Position numbers and translations under genes: made by a program
The notes under the pieces: model-generated
What the model saw: only the letters and a program-made list of their open reading frames with translations
The model's database searches: none
What the model was told of the DNA's origin: nothing
Assembly (NCBI GenBank): GCA_949316495.1
Contig: OX439003.1
Location: forward strand, 27,441,656 to 27,505,655
Length of the DNA: 64,000 nt
Reading direction: 5' to 3'
DNA from: Amphiduros pacificus
Taxonomy: Eukaryota; Annelida; Polychaeta; Phyllodocida; Hesionidae
In this document: positions 1 to 11,067 of the stretch, one piece after another
Layout of the letters: every line of letters begins with the position of its first letter
How positions within the stretch are numbered: position 1 is the stretch's first letter

Positions 1-770
1 TGACTCATTCCTACCTGGGTAGAGTGATGTGTCCTGGATTCCTGCCATCTTGTGAGTCTCTGACTCATTCCTACCTGGGTAGAGTGATGTGTCCTGGATT
101 CCTGCCATCTGGTGAGTCTCTGACTCATTCCTACCTGGGTAGAGTGATGTGTCCTGGATTCCTGCCATCTGGTGAGTCTCTGACTCATTCCTACCTGGGT
201 AGAGTGATGTGTCCTGGATTCCTGCCATCTTGTGAGTATTTGACTCATTCCTACCTGGGTAGAGTGATGTGTCCTGGATTCCTGCCATCTGGTGAGTCTC
301 TGACTCATTCCTACCTGGGTAGAGTGATGTGTCCTGGATTCCTGCCATCTCGTGAGTATTTGACTCATTCCTACCTGGGTAGAGTGATGTGTCCTGGATT
401 CCTGCCATCTGGTGAGTCTCTGACTCATTCCTACCTGGGTAGAGTGATGTGTCCTGGATTCCTGCCATCTGGTGAGTCTCTGACTCATTCCTACCTGGGT
501 AGAGTGATGTGTCCTGGATTCCTGCCATCTTGTGAGTATTTGACTCATTCCTACCTGGGTAGAGTGATGTGTCCTGGATTCCTGCCATCTCGTGAGTATT
601 TGACTCATTCCTACCTGGGTAGAGTGATGTGTCCTGGATTCCTGCCATCTCGTGAGTATTTGACTCATTCCTACCTGGGTAGAGTGATGTGTCCTGGATT
701 CCTGCCATCTTGTGAATATTTGACTCATTCCTACCTGGGTAGAGTGATGTGTCCTGGATTCCTGCCATCT
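1..770 (+). repeat. 60-bp minisatellite, about 13 copies, cut by the window edge
   Basis: Each unit starts with TGACTCATTCCTACCTGGG and ends with GTGAGTCTC or GTGAGTATT; copies differ at only a few positions. Read on the + strand, every unit contains a pyrimidine-rich stretch ending in TAG, then 29 nt, then a GTGAGT donor-like motif, so it resembles a tiny exon between splice sites. The last copy loses the donor at 771 and runs into unique sequence. The long open frame through the array exists only because 60 is divisible by three. Confidence 0.95.
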
Positions 771-878
771 TCGGCCGTCTCCTTCCGGTTTTCTGCACCT
801 GCCGCTCTGTGTAACAAGCCCCTGCATAGTGCACCTGAACCAAAAGATTCAAACTATAATAGCCTATATCTGCATTAA
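743..878 (+). other. Possible exon fed by the last 3' splice site of the 60-bp array
   Basis: After the final array acceptor (TAG at 740-742) the sequence starts as the repeat does but at 771 changes to unique sequence, open in frame to a TAA at 876-878. A GTAACA motif at 811 could be a donor. The same relation between array and true exon is seen in the patatin and GPCR genes of this window, which is why I list it. No protein family is recognised and the frame does not connect directly to the exon at 1377, so this is weak. Confidence 0.25.
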
Positions 879-995
879 CAGGATATAAATAGCAGAAATA
901 ATTCAACCTATATCCATACCAACCTGTACCCTTACCTACCTATACCCTTACCAACCTATTGTTCCTCTAACAATTTGCATTATGAGTTTAAAACA

Positions 996-1120
996 GTCAA
1001 AATCTCAATTCTTGGCAGGTGTATTTTGGTTGATTTCAGGGAGATGAAATAGCTTGAATGTATGAAAGTATCATGACTAAATATGTAAATATACCTAATA
1101 TCTGACCACCATGATTTCAT
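996..1120. repeat. Dispersed repeat shared with 33376-33520
   Basis: The stretch containing TGGCAGGTGTATTTTGGTTG, followed by a partly matching tail that includes ATGATTT and GAAAGCTT, recurs in similar form at 33376-33520. Two diverged copies suggest an old dispersed repeat; class unknown. Confidence 0.45.
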
Positions 1121-1376
1121 GAAAGCTTAAACCTGGTCATGTGATTTAATTTAGATATTTCTGTTGGATTTCTCATATAGTGATGTACCTATTTTTGTAA
1201 GATGGGCTTTGCTGATATTGTAAACATTTGCAATTCATGTTCACATCATGCACATGGCAGCTATGGTTTATAGTACAGTACCTGAACCAATGATGTATAA
1301 AGTAAACACAGCAGAGATAAGCATGACTTGCAGGTCATGGTTAGTCTGATTAGCAATATTGACACTTGTTTTACAG

Positions 1377-1688
1377 CAGAAATTTCAGATGAGACATGGT
1401 TATTGTGAACAGAATGTATTTCCCACTGGTGCGAACATCTCATTTGTGTGGCTAACTTCTGGTAAGAAGAACGTGACATATTGTCACTTGTTTTATATGG
1501 AGAATGACCGGTGTCCACTAAGTGATCACATGTCAACACATAATGATAACACTTAATCGCACAGACACAAAGATAAGCACACTTCGTTATTTATTGATTT
1601 GTTTCCATCAGGAAAAGGACCAAACTTTGTATATTCAATACCTGGAATCTACCATTTTAAAATTAAAATACATCATAACAAAAAGTGA
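1377..1688 (+). CDS. Two exons of a PKD-domain-like protein (partial gene)
   Basis: Exon 1377-1461 follows the acceptor CTTGTTTTACAG and ends at the donor G|GTAAGA. Exon 1612-1688 follows TTTCCATCAG and ends in TGA. The phases fit (one base plus two bases make a Gly codon). The joined peptide contains ISFVWLTSGKG, then FVYSIPGIYHFKI. These are the features of a PKD (Ig-like) domain: hydrophobic-x-Phe-x-Trp-x-x-Gly followed by Tyr-Ser-x-Pro-Gly-x-Tyr. PKD domains are usually extracellular protein- or sugar-binding folds. The stop lies where the domain should end, so it could be the true C-terminus, or the exon may continue through a weak donor at 1685. Upstream exons were not identified; they may lie before the window or around the 60-bp array. 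No gene name can be given. Confidence 0.5.
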
Positions 1689-1972
1689 TGGTCATGCAAA
1701 ACTAAAATTAGAAGTGGAAAATATTTTGATGGTCTGATGTCAGATTTTGCATAATGGCATCACAACAATTAAACTCTATATCTAATAATCATATATTAAT
1801 CAGTCTTAAAGACGATTAGATCCTAATTTCATTTTATTATATATAAAAGCAGATGGAAGAGAATGTAATTATATAATGCAAATTTATCCCATGCTATAAT
1901 ACACAATATGTACTATAACTATAACACCTCTATGTGGATTGTATTTGTATACTGCAAACTATGTGTCTTTAC

Positions 1973-2156
1973 CTTGACTCTGGCACCTCCAGTGGTAACA
2001 TCTGGTATGGGTTTCTGTGTCTGTTGGAATTGTTCCACGACACTGGTTCTCCGGATGCTTTTCATGTCTTCCTTTTTGTTCTTCTCTTCTTCACAACTTG
2101 TTTCAGATGGACCTTGGGGCATACTGATTGGTGAAACTATACCGAGGTAAAGCAAT
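1973..2156 (-). CDS. Candidate coding exon, unknown protein
   Basis: On the - strand a good acceptor (TTATCTTTCAG) is followed by 184 nt open in one frame and then a good donor (AAG|GTAAAG). The peptide of 61 residues is strongly charged in its middle (EEEKNKKEDMKSIRR) and looks like a cytoplasmic linker. I do not recognise a family and could not join it to neighbouring exons: a possible upstream exon near 2336-2420 (-) has an incompatible phase. Call rests on splice sites and composition only. Confidence 0.35.
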
Positions 2157-2159
2157 CTG

Positions 2160-3819
2160 AAAGATAAGATTGGATGTTTATCAATGTATGTCAATGATAA
2201 ACATCAACTGAAGAGAAAAAAGGTAAACCATGACAGGCAAAGTTAGTATTCCCGCCATTCAATATTACATAATGCATGTGTCCTTGAATTATGGAATAAT
2301 TACCCAATAAATCGTTTCACAGTGTTAAGTTTTACTTACTTTGTGAGAAAACAATGGAGGGTATTTTGTAAATGGGTCAATGTTTGGCTTGATATGTCCA
2401 AAGGTTATCAAGCATAATGGTGTACCACTCTATTGTATATTCAGTACAGTGCCATGTGTGCATTCATGTTATTTATAGACAATAAAAATATTTAAGAAAT
2501 AGACTTTGATACCAGTCTAACCTATTGTGTGTCATATGCCACTCCATTAATGTTGTCACTTCGTAGTCTGTTCAATGTGTAACATTGTGTATTTCAATCT
2601 TGAAAATTTGAAACAATAGAAATTACAATGAAGGTATTACGCATGCCAATTACATGCAAAGTATTTGTGGTGTACATGATGTGTGTCATATCAAAGATGG
2701 ATAAGGGAAAGATATGCAAGCACTCTTAGGTTTCTTCATTTCCATGTTCCCTATGATTCTGCTATAGAATCTAAAATAATCCTTCACCACAAGGACAGTG
2801 TGTGGTCAATGGCAATAGTGTGGTCAGTTCATTACACAAGAAAGAAGTACTAAAGAGAAAAGAATTAGATGTTTATGACCCATGTATTCATACACTCTCT
2901 CTGCCTGAGACGCATTACATTGAGATAAGACACAAAACTAGCAAGACGAATATAGATCATGACCACTTAAAGTGATTAGAATTTTAGAATTCATGTTTTT
3001 CTGTGTAACAGAAACAATTTTAGAAGTTTCAACAGTGAAAATTTATAAGATAACCATGGGTAGTAATCGATATAAATGCATCAATATTGAGGCTGCTCTA
3101 ATCTACTTTATATATATATATAGGTAAATAAATAGAAAACAAATTAGATTCAAATTGTATTCATACAATTCATAAATGTGACTTTTGAATGAACTCCTGA
3201 CACACTGCAGTGTAGATCAATCAAAATACATCAGTTGACTGATCAATTTCTTGATTTTTTTTTATTGAAATAAATTTTTATTAACTGTATCTTTGTATTT
3301 TCATTCTGATAATAAATGTGACTTTTCACAAGAAAACATATAATTTCAGCATAACATGCATGGAACTATTTTCCTGGTGTAGTGGTATTCACAGGGATGA
3401 TGTCCACATATGTGAGTGAGGCGTCAGAAGCAAGAGGGCAATCAAGATGCATGTACATTAAAAAGTAATTAGGCAACTTTTATGAAGGAGGTGGGCGACA
3501 AACCATATCCAAGTCATGTGTCTATTTATATATTTTATCCCGTTTACATATTCTGGGCTCCCAAGGTGCTTGAATAACTTTCCCTTATCCATCTTTGGTC
3601 ATATTCATTGGTAGATACACAGGACTACACCAGTTTCAACTTTATATTAATCACTTTTTCTGCAGAATGAAGGCTTTATTGAAACCTTTCCCAGAAGAGC
3701 GACCCAGTGCCCTATTGTTTTCTAAAAAGAAGAAAAATTATTGTTCTCAGCTTCGACTGGGAATCAAAAACTCTTCAACAGAATCATGACGCATGATGAT
3801 GTGTTTTTTCTGTGTATAG

Positions 3820-3910
<91 letters not shown>

Positions 3911-6038
3911 GTTAATAATGTTAATTAGATTTACCTTATTGTCATACAGCTGATATTAGTTATTAAAATTCATAAATACCTAGATATATATTTGTTGTCA
4001 CACTGCTATATAAATCCCATGCAGTAATCACACACTATTCTCAATATGTGTTGTATGCTGTAGCCTCTGCCTTGAGCTTATCATACTGATCCTAGTACTG
4101 AAATATATGGTCTCATACACCAATGTGAAACAGCTGATTGTAAAAACACGCCCTGATTTAGCAACCTTATTCTCATCTCATCCTTCACACTTTTTCATGG
4201 TCTCAATAGCTGTTTATATTCCTCTTGAGGCGAACTTTGTGTTGTCTTTAATAGTGTTTTAAGTTTAGATTTTAGATAAGTTTTACATCTGTAAAGAATA
4301 TTAAATGGAAAAAACTTGAAAATTATCCCTCACAGTAAACACAATAAACAGCCTTTGATGGCCTCCTTAACACACTCCCAGCAAGGTGACCCATTTCCTA
4401 GCCAATACCCAGTCAGGTGTCACATGTCACAACAGTGACTTTCTGATGTATGGTGATAAAAGTCGGCTGACAAAATAAGGTTTATTGCTAACATTAGATT
4501 GAGTAGTCACACCAGCACAGTGATACCGACAAATGGGAGAAAACATGGGGAAGAATTGCTAGAATAGGAACAAATAACACAATACATGCTGTGCATCTTT
4601 GGTCTTATTTATCCATCCCGGAACCCCTGTCCCATCTAACCCCCAAATATGCACTTAGCTGTATGCTTGGAGTATGACAGGGGCATACAGCTCACAATAT
4701 AGAGGCTAAAGTCCATAAGAGTTGGACCAGTTGGTGAGGCAATGTTTGTGTGATTGGCTGCACAGAACCAATGTGACATTTGTGAAATCTGAGAGCTTGC
4801 ATGACCTTGTCCATGAATTGACCTATTTCTGCGCATGTATCTCTTTGTAAACATGTATCTGAGCCCAGTACCTTACTTGTTTTTGTGTTCATTCTGTACC
4901 ATGATGTTTACATTTTGTGCAGTAAATTACCATGTTCTTAAATTATCCAGAGTGAATTGTGAGTATGTAAAAAGCACATTAATCATATCAAGAAAAAATC
5001 AGAATTTAGATTTAAAAAACTAAAAATTTACATTGCATCGTTGCACTGAAACAGACCTTTACAATTAATACACGAAAGTAATGACATAAAACAACAAAAT
5101 ATATCTGAACTGAAAACAAATCAGAGAGGTGTCCATTGGAGATGCTGAGAGGTATCTCAATCAGAGATGACCATGACAGGAAGAATACTGACCTTTTCAT
5201 CGCATGGAGATAACTTGTGCAGTCCTCAGCGTCTCAATGTTCATATGATATACGTTCCTCTGTCGGTGGAGAAGTGTGTCTTATTTAGTGGCAATCGCAT
5301 TTATATTGTGTATATCTTTGTTGGTGTCTGCATGTCCTGGCAGTGTCGGGCTGGCTGACTGCATCCCGCTCTGTCATCCCTGGTCACGTGCACCACGCTT
5401 ATCGAGCATGATCACCTTCATTGAAATATTATTAATATCATCGAAAACCTTTCCACATATATTTTATGAAAAACAACTTGATTTCAAATTTTTAGAAAAA
5501 ATGTGGGACTAATAACATTGTTATATCACACATTAATATAACTAATGGATTAACTTTTAATAGAGTGCAGTCAATATATTTATGTTGATATATTTTATAG
5601 CTTGTATAATCTGCAGGGTCGTGTAAGTTGAGCTGAGAGTACCTATACTGTACTGCCCACTTTTGCTGGCCTGACACTGAGAACTGCACACTCCTACGCA
5701 GTGTCGCCACCGTCTCGACCACCCACCCTCTCCACGATCAACGGTACCACCACTGCCACAGGTGCCTTTTTGGCTCCAATTTGCTCCCATACGCCAAAAT
5801 TTGCTCAAAATCGCTAGAGTTTATTGTTGAGTAAATTTATTAGCTTTACATTGTTATCATAGTGGGTTTTAACCAGTTCTGAAACATTGGGCCAATAAAG
5901 GCAGTATTTACCATGTTACACTCAGAATTTGCTGTGAACTATTTAGAATTGTGCAGGGCCGCTTCAAGAGCTGCGTGATTTGGTTTTGTGGTCAAGATGG
6001 CATTGCAGGGTGGAAAGCTCAAACCTACTTTCTCATGT
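2160..6038. other. Intergenic, no supported gene
   Basis: AT-rich sequence with stops in all frames and only short open frames. It contains a long TA microsatellite at 3827-3908 and a short one near 3106-3121. I see no domain, RNA gene or transposon terminus. Confidence 0.6.
3827..3908. repeat. (TA)n microsatellite
   Basis: About 40 uninterrupted TA dinucleotides. Such tracts extrude cruciforms and are often mis-sized in assemblies. Confidence 0.97.
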
Positions 6039-6238
6039 TGTTGGTTTCATGTGTGTGAAGTTTGTTACTTATTCGTTATTCACAGTTCATTAATATTTTT
6101 TTTATAGTTAAAACAACTTTTTCAAATTGTCATGTATTGAGGCAAACAGGACAATCCATAGAAGAAAATATTTAATGGCAAGCATATTTAGATACCCTTC
6201 AACCCTCATACTACATTTGGTGACATTTTAATGAAAGT

Positions 6239-6307
6239 TTTTTTGTAACACGGATGGTTCCTTTTTTGAAAGTCATTGCCGACAGGAACCATCCGTGTTA
6301 CAAAAAA
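6239..6307. repeat. Perfect 23-bp hairpin in the left part of the transposon
   Basis: Arms 6239-6261 and 6285-6307 are perfect reverse complements around a 23-nt loop. The arm core GTAACACGGATGGTTCC is repeated in the right-end structure at 8431-8507. Confidence 0.9.
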
Positions 6308-8430
6308 GTTTGTTCAATTTTGAGGATTGTAGATGACATAAATCGGGACCCGGTCAGTGAGAGCTTCACAGTACTGTTATTATTTGACTCACCGAAATGC
6401 GTGGTGCCACTAGCGGCCAACGGCTTGTGACGTGGGAGATTTGGAAGGCAATATTGCAAATATGATATATTCTCCAGCAAATCTGCAACGTAAATGATCA
6501 CATGACTTGTGAGTCACGTGACCAAGCGGCCGCCATTCCGGTGAAACTAATATTAAATATATGCCTCCAATTTGGGCCAGATAACTATTTAATAAAGAAA
6601 TATTTTTGCTGTCAGGATGGACAGAATAGTTGCTGTAGGTTCGATTATGACAATTACAATGAAAGAAAATTGTGACATTCCTATTTTATTGCAAAAACGA
6701 TACAAAATAAGCTGTCAACAAATATCCTGTAGCATTGATACTGGGTTTCACAGCCAAGTTGTAAATTGTTATTTTAAAAATTATTTTAACAAAAAAATCA
6801 GTACATTTGCATTTTTAATTTATTGCAATATTATCATGTTTCATTAAATCACCATTTTATTATTTGTGGTAAAGCAGAATTTGTTACACCTGTTTTGTAT
6901 TTGATAGTGGATGCCTAACACCACTTCAGTGTCAATGGTGTATCACACATGATTACCTGTCCTTTGATACTAGATTGGTATTTCCTTATAGTTCTGGATT
7001 AAAACATGTGGGTCTTTTGATCTGACATGATTAATCGCAACCCATCACAGATACACGAATCTTTGCTCTCTTTGGAGACATGACCAACTCACTCTGAACT
7101 ATGGAGTGTATCACACATTCAGAGTGTTCTGTTAGATGTCTTCTTTCAGTGGTAACCCTTTCATCTCACATGTCAAAAATAAGCAGGGTCTCTTGTTAAT
7201 TTTCTCCTCTTTCACTTGATAAAATAAATCAATTTCCAGGTCAATTTCCAGGTAAAAATGACCATAACAAATTAAAATGACCATACAAATTAAATGCACC
7301 ATTTATCATAGTAATCATAATCCAAGAAAGTAACCAAAAATAATATATCAGCATTTAGATTGAAAATAAAGTTCAGTGTATATATATATATATATATATA
7401 TATGACCTAAGTTAATCTACATTACATTAGTAGTAATGCAAGTTGTTCAATTTTCTCACTGACTTCTGCCTAAAATTGATGTTCAAAATTTGGAACTTCG
7501 GGTAAAGTCATGCCCAGCAAAATATCATACAATCACAATTGTCCAGCCAGATTTTTATGAAGTCATGCATGGTGATCAATCCTGTATGGACCATTTTATC
7601 ACTGGTGGCAGGATATGATAGAGAAGTCTTGTTTTGGATGATAGACCTAAGTTCACATTTACCCTCTTAAAGTAATTTCAGAAAATTAGATATATTGGAA
7701 AATCATGTCAAAGCATGGTTTTATGTGGTAACACAAAAGAAACAGTAAAGGCACTTTTATTGTAACAATAGGGTTTTCATTTATTCTTGAAGACAAAAAA
7801 TATACATTAAGCAACGTTTACAAATATCATTATATGAAATCATTTATAATAAAGATATATAAAATGCTGAACTAATTATCACTTTCTAATTATCATTCTG
7901 TGTAATCTTAATAGAGTTCTAAAAAGCAAATCATATATTCTAGAAATCTGCAGCAAGTTTTGCAATTCATATGCAACTTTTGTACATTAGATACATGACT
8001 AGGTACAAATCTGCTTTCATAAGTGCAATGTTTAATGTTTGCTTATCATCGCCCAGGCGGTATCGCAAATCATCGATCAGACTTTTGCATGTTATTTCTA
8101 TTCTAATTGTCCGATTTACACCAAATTTGAACTAAACTTACTGATAATGCCTTGTTCTAGCGATTGGGAAGCATTTAGAGATAATTTTATGCATGATATC
8201 ATTTTGAACGTTCTGCTTTGTTTACATGACGCACTTCTTTTCTTTTGTTCAATTCCTTTAGATATGTATTCATTCGCCGGAACGCATGCACAAATTGGAA
8301 TCTTAAGCATGCACAAGAGGAACACTCCACAGTGGCGTCAGTTGTTTTAACAATTATGACCACAGAAAAAACCGAATTACAACCCACAGGAAATGACTAC
8401 CCATTTCCCATGATCGTACCGATCACAGAA

Positions 8431-8507
8431 TAACACAGATAGTTCCTTTTTTGACAACCATTGCCTGTCGGCAATGGTTGCCAAATAAAGGAACCATCCG
8501 TGTTACA
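8431..8507. repeat. Nested hairpin in the right part of the transposon
   Basis: The outer arms (TAACACAGATAGTTCC and GGAACCATCCGTGTTA) pair with two mismatches. An inner stem CAACCATTGCC/GGCAATGGTTG adds a second level. Related to the perfect hairpin at 6239-6307. Confidence 0.8.
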
Positions 8508-9649
8508 AGGAAAATCTGAAAAATGAACTGTGAATAGTGAATAAGTAACAAACTTCACACACATGTTGGTTTCAGCCTCACAGGTCAGTGAGCAATCATT
8601 TTGCACTTTTGCAAACTTGTTTATATTTACACTTTGGAAGTAGTCCCATGGTCACATGTTTCTTTTGATATGCTAATCTGCCTGTGGCAGTGATGGGTCT
8701 TTGACCCATGGCTGTGTGGAGTGTGTGAGAACTGGTGTAAGCTCACTGACGTCATTTCAGTTTAGGTTTTCCTACTATTCAGAACACCGTAATACAGTTA
8801 ATTCCAAGATTGCAAAAAAAATAAAATTACAGTGGTTTTAATACCCATACGCATTCAAATCAGGTTTGGGAGCACAAAAAAAAGTTTTATATATGTATGA
8901 AACTTATCTTTAAATAGGTGGATTACACCACTATCGACGAGCGTGAAGTTCTTTTGATATTTGATATTTAATATTTGACGTTTTTTCAAAAGGTGTCAAC
9001 AAATATGTATCAGTATACCCTGTCAAAAATGGATATAAAAAACTCATTTGTCACAGGAAAAGGGATATATCTGTTGAATTATCGTAACACCACGTTACAC
9101 AACGTTGAATTATCATAACATCACGTTACACAACCGCCCCCAAGAAATTGACTGAAAAAACGGTCAAAAACCCAACAAAAATTAAGGTATTCATCCTATG
9201 CATATCTTTATTGCAAACGATCCCGCAACCCACAAAAGAAAGAAACGGGAGCAATAAAAATTTGTTTTCAAAATGGAGATTCCTACCCCGCGCCGGGGCT
9301 GTACCATTCAAACCGCAAAATAAATGAAATAGTCCAGTGGCTTCAAGGGAGAGGGTCCGAAAATTTTAAAATATTAAATAGCGAATCAAATTTGATTCCA
9401 ATTGACCAAAAAAAGCCATAAAAACCTCCAAAGATAACGCGTAAATACAAAACACGCATACAATCACTCCCAAACCGGGAAAACACAATACGCACCATGA
9501 AAATAGGGGTTTCCCCACAGCACCTCCACCAATGGAAACCAAAACAACAACTCCCCTCCGGAGGCGCACACGTGAGGCGCCCAGCACCTCCAGAGGTGCT
9601 AGCACCTCCACCAAATCCAATATAAACCGGGCATAGTATATAACGCAGT

Positions 9650-9714
9650 CAGTCCCCATCCAACTGATGAGATCACAACCGTTCGAAACCATTCTTGGTA
9701 TTGGCCCGGGACTG
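9650..9714 (+). ncRNA. Type I hammerhead ribozyme, copy 1
   Basis: Stem I pairs CAGTCCC (9650-9656) with GGGACTG (9708-9714) and CCAA (9660-9663) with TTGG (9701-9704), around an internal loop. The core CTGATGA is at 9664-9670. Stem II is GATC/GTTC with one T-T mismatch and a 6-nt loop. GAAA follows at 9685-9688. Stem III is CCA/TGG with a 4-nt loop. The core ends TA at 9699-9700, so self-cleavage is predicted between 9700 and 9701. A three-pair stem III is usual in PLE and retrozyme hammerheads. Confidence 0.88.
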
Positions 9715-9735
9715 CAAACTTTTTCACTTCTACAC

Positions 9736-10170
9736 ACTGCCTGGTTAACAACATGCAGCTGGGTATGAAAGCTGCACACTGCCTGGTTAACAACATGCAG
9801 CAGGATATGAAAGCTGCACACTGCCTGGTTAACGATATGCAGCAGGATATGAAAGCTGCACACTGCCTGGTTAATGACATGCAGCAAGATATGAAAGCTG
9901 CACACTGCCTGGTTAACAACATGCAGCAGGATATGGAAGCTGCACACTGTCTGGTTAATGACATGCAGCAAGATATGAAAGCTGCACACTGCCTGGTTAA
10001 CAACATGCAGCAAGATATGAAAGCTGCACACTGCCTGGTTAACAACATGCAGCAGGATATGAAAGCTGCATACTGCCTGGCTAACGACATGCAGCAGGAT
10101 ATGAAAGCTGCATACTGTCTGGTTAACGATATGCAGCAGGATATAAAAGCTGCATACTGCCTGGTTAACG
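9736..10170. repeat. 42-bp tandem repeat, about 10 copies
   Basis: Units of 42 bp containing GCTGCACACTGCCTGGTTAA and ATGCAGCAGGATATGAAA. Being divisible by three, the array is open in several frames on both strands, which creates false proteins. It lies inside the first terminal repeat, directly after the ribozyme. Confidence 0.95.
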
Positions 10171-10517
10171 ACATGCCTGGTTAACTTTTTGTAACACTTC
10201 AACTCTGAAATCTTAGCGTGTACTTCAAATTGAAGTACGATGAAAAGGATCGGGCCCAGGTATGTCCATGAAATCAGAAAGCTGTAATAAAAACGACAAC
10301 ATGATGATATTCTTACAAATATTTTCTACAATCACTCCCAAACCGGGAAAACACAATACGCACCATGAAAATAGGGGTTTCCCCACAGCACCTCCACCAA
10401 TGGAAACCAAAACAACAACTCCCCTCCGGAGGCGCACACGTGAGGCGCCCAGCACCTCCAGAGGTGCTAGCACCTCCACCAAATCCAATATAAACCGGGC
10501 ATAGTATATAACGCAGT

Positions 10518-10582
10518 CAGTCCCCATCCAACTGATGAGATCACAACCGTTCGAAACCATTCTTGGTATTGGCCCGGGACTG
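10518..10582 (+). ncRNA. Type I hammerhead ribozyme, copy 2
   Basis: Identical to the copy at 9650-9714 and exactly 868 bp downstream, so the predicted cleavage site lies after 10568. All core elements (CTGATGA, GAAA, TA before the scissile bond) and the paired stem I segments are retained. Confidence 0.88.
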
Positions 10583-10603
10583 CAAACTTTTTCACTTCTA
10601 CAC

Positions 10604-10912
10604 ACTGCCTGGTTAACAACATGCAGCTGGGTATGAAAGCTGCACACTGCCTGGTTAACAACATGCAGCAGGATATGAAAGCTGCACACTGCCTGGTTAA
10701 CGATATGCAAGATATGAAAGCTGCACACTGCCTGGTTAACAACATGCAGCAAGATATGAAAGCTGCACACTGCCTGGTTAACAACATGCAGCAGGATATG
10801 AAAGCTGCATACTGCCTGGCTAACGACATGCAGCAGGATATGAAAGCTGCATACTGTCTGGTTAACGATATGCAGCAGGATATAAAAGCTGCATACTGCC
10901 TGGTTAACGACA
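10604..10912. repeat. 42-bp tandem repeat, about 7 copies
   Basis: Second occurrence of the array, in the second terminal repeat, with three fewer units and a 3-bp deletion in one unit. Confidence 0.95.
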
Positions 10913-11067
10913 TGCCTGGTTAACTTTTTGTAACACTTCAACTCTGAAATCTTAGCGTGTACTTCAAATTGAAGTACGATGAAAAGGATCGGGCCCAGGT
11001 ATGTCCATGAAATCAGAAAGCTGTAATAAAAACGACAACATGATGATATTCTTACAAATATTTTCTA

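Larger units (their letters stand above)
6049..8564. mobile_element. Non-autonomous inverted-repeat DNA transposon with 9-bp target duplication
   Basis: The left end (6049-6091) and right end (8522-8564) are inverted copies starting ATGTGTGTGAAGTTTGTTAC; about 41 of the first 43 bases match. Both ends are flanked by the same nine bases, GTTGGTTTC, at 6040-6048 and 8565-8573. Nine-base duplications are typical of Mutator-like elements, but hAT-type (8 bp) cannot be excluded by eye. Inside each end lies a related hairpin carrying GTAACACGGATGGTTCC. No transposase is visible in the 2.5 kb interior, only short open frames and a small TA repeat near 7380, so it would need enzyme in trans. A related right end occurs at 35211-35263. 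Confidence 0.8.
9130..11067 (+). mobile_element. Penelope-like element tail with duplicated terminal region
   Basis: Sequence from about 9130 to 9714 matches, in inverted orientation, the tail of the PLE at 13969-14600; shared landmarks include GGCTTCAAGGGAGAGGGTCCG and the palindrome AGGTGCTAGCACCT. The segment 9461-10328 (868 bp) is directly repeated at 10329-11067 (739 bp). The copies differ mainly by three 42-bp units plus 3 bp. Each copy carries a hammerhead ribozyme just after a TATA-containing stretch. Tandem terminal repeats with type I hammerheads are known for Penelope-like retroelements. No reverse-transcriptase sequence is visible here; this is a tail fossil or a short retrozyme-like derivative. 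Confidence 0.75.

Noticed and set aside
24-878. Open frame of 284 codons with repeated CPGFLPS peptide
   Set aside because: It is the 60-bp minisatellite read in a stop-free frame; only the tail after 770 might be coding.
2336-2420. Possible - strand exon encoding GHIKPNIDPFTKYPPLFSHK
   Set aside because: Acceptor is weak and the phase does not fit the exon at 1973-2156; could be chance.
3741-3953. Open frame of alternating Ile-Tyr residues
   Set aside because: TA microsatellite translation; the same applies at 25298-25368 and 32250-32325.
9366-10941. Open frames on both strands rich in repeated HILLHVVNQAVCSF or MQQDMKAAHCLVND peptides
   Set aside because: They arise from the 42-bp tandem repeat in the PLE terminal region and change length with copy number; no start context or domain.
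9461-11067. The direct repeats looked like two LTRs of an LTR retrotransposon
   Set aside because: The repeats are adjacent with no internal region, lack TG..CA ends, and carry hammerhead ribozymes and homology to a PLE tail.
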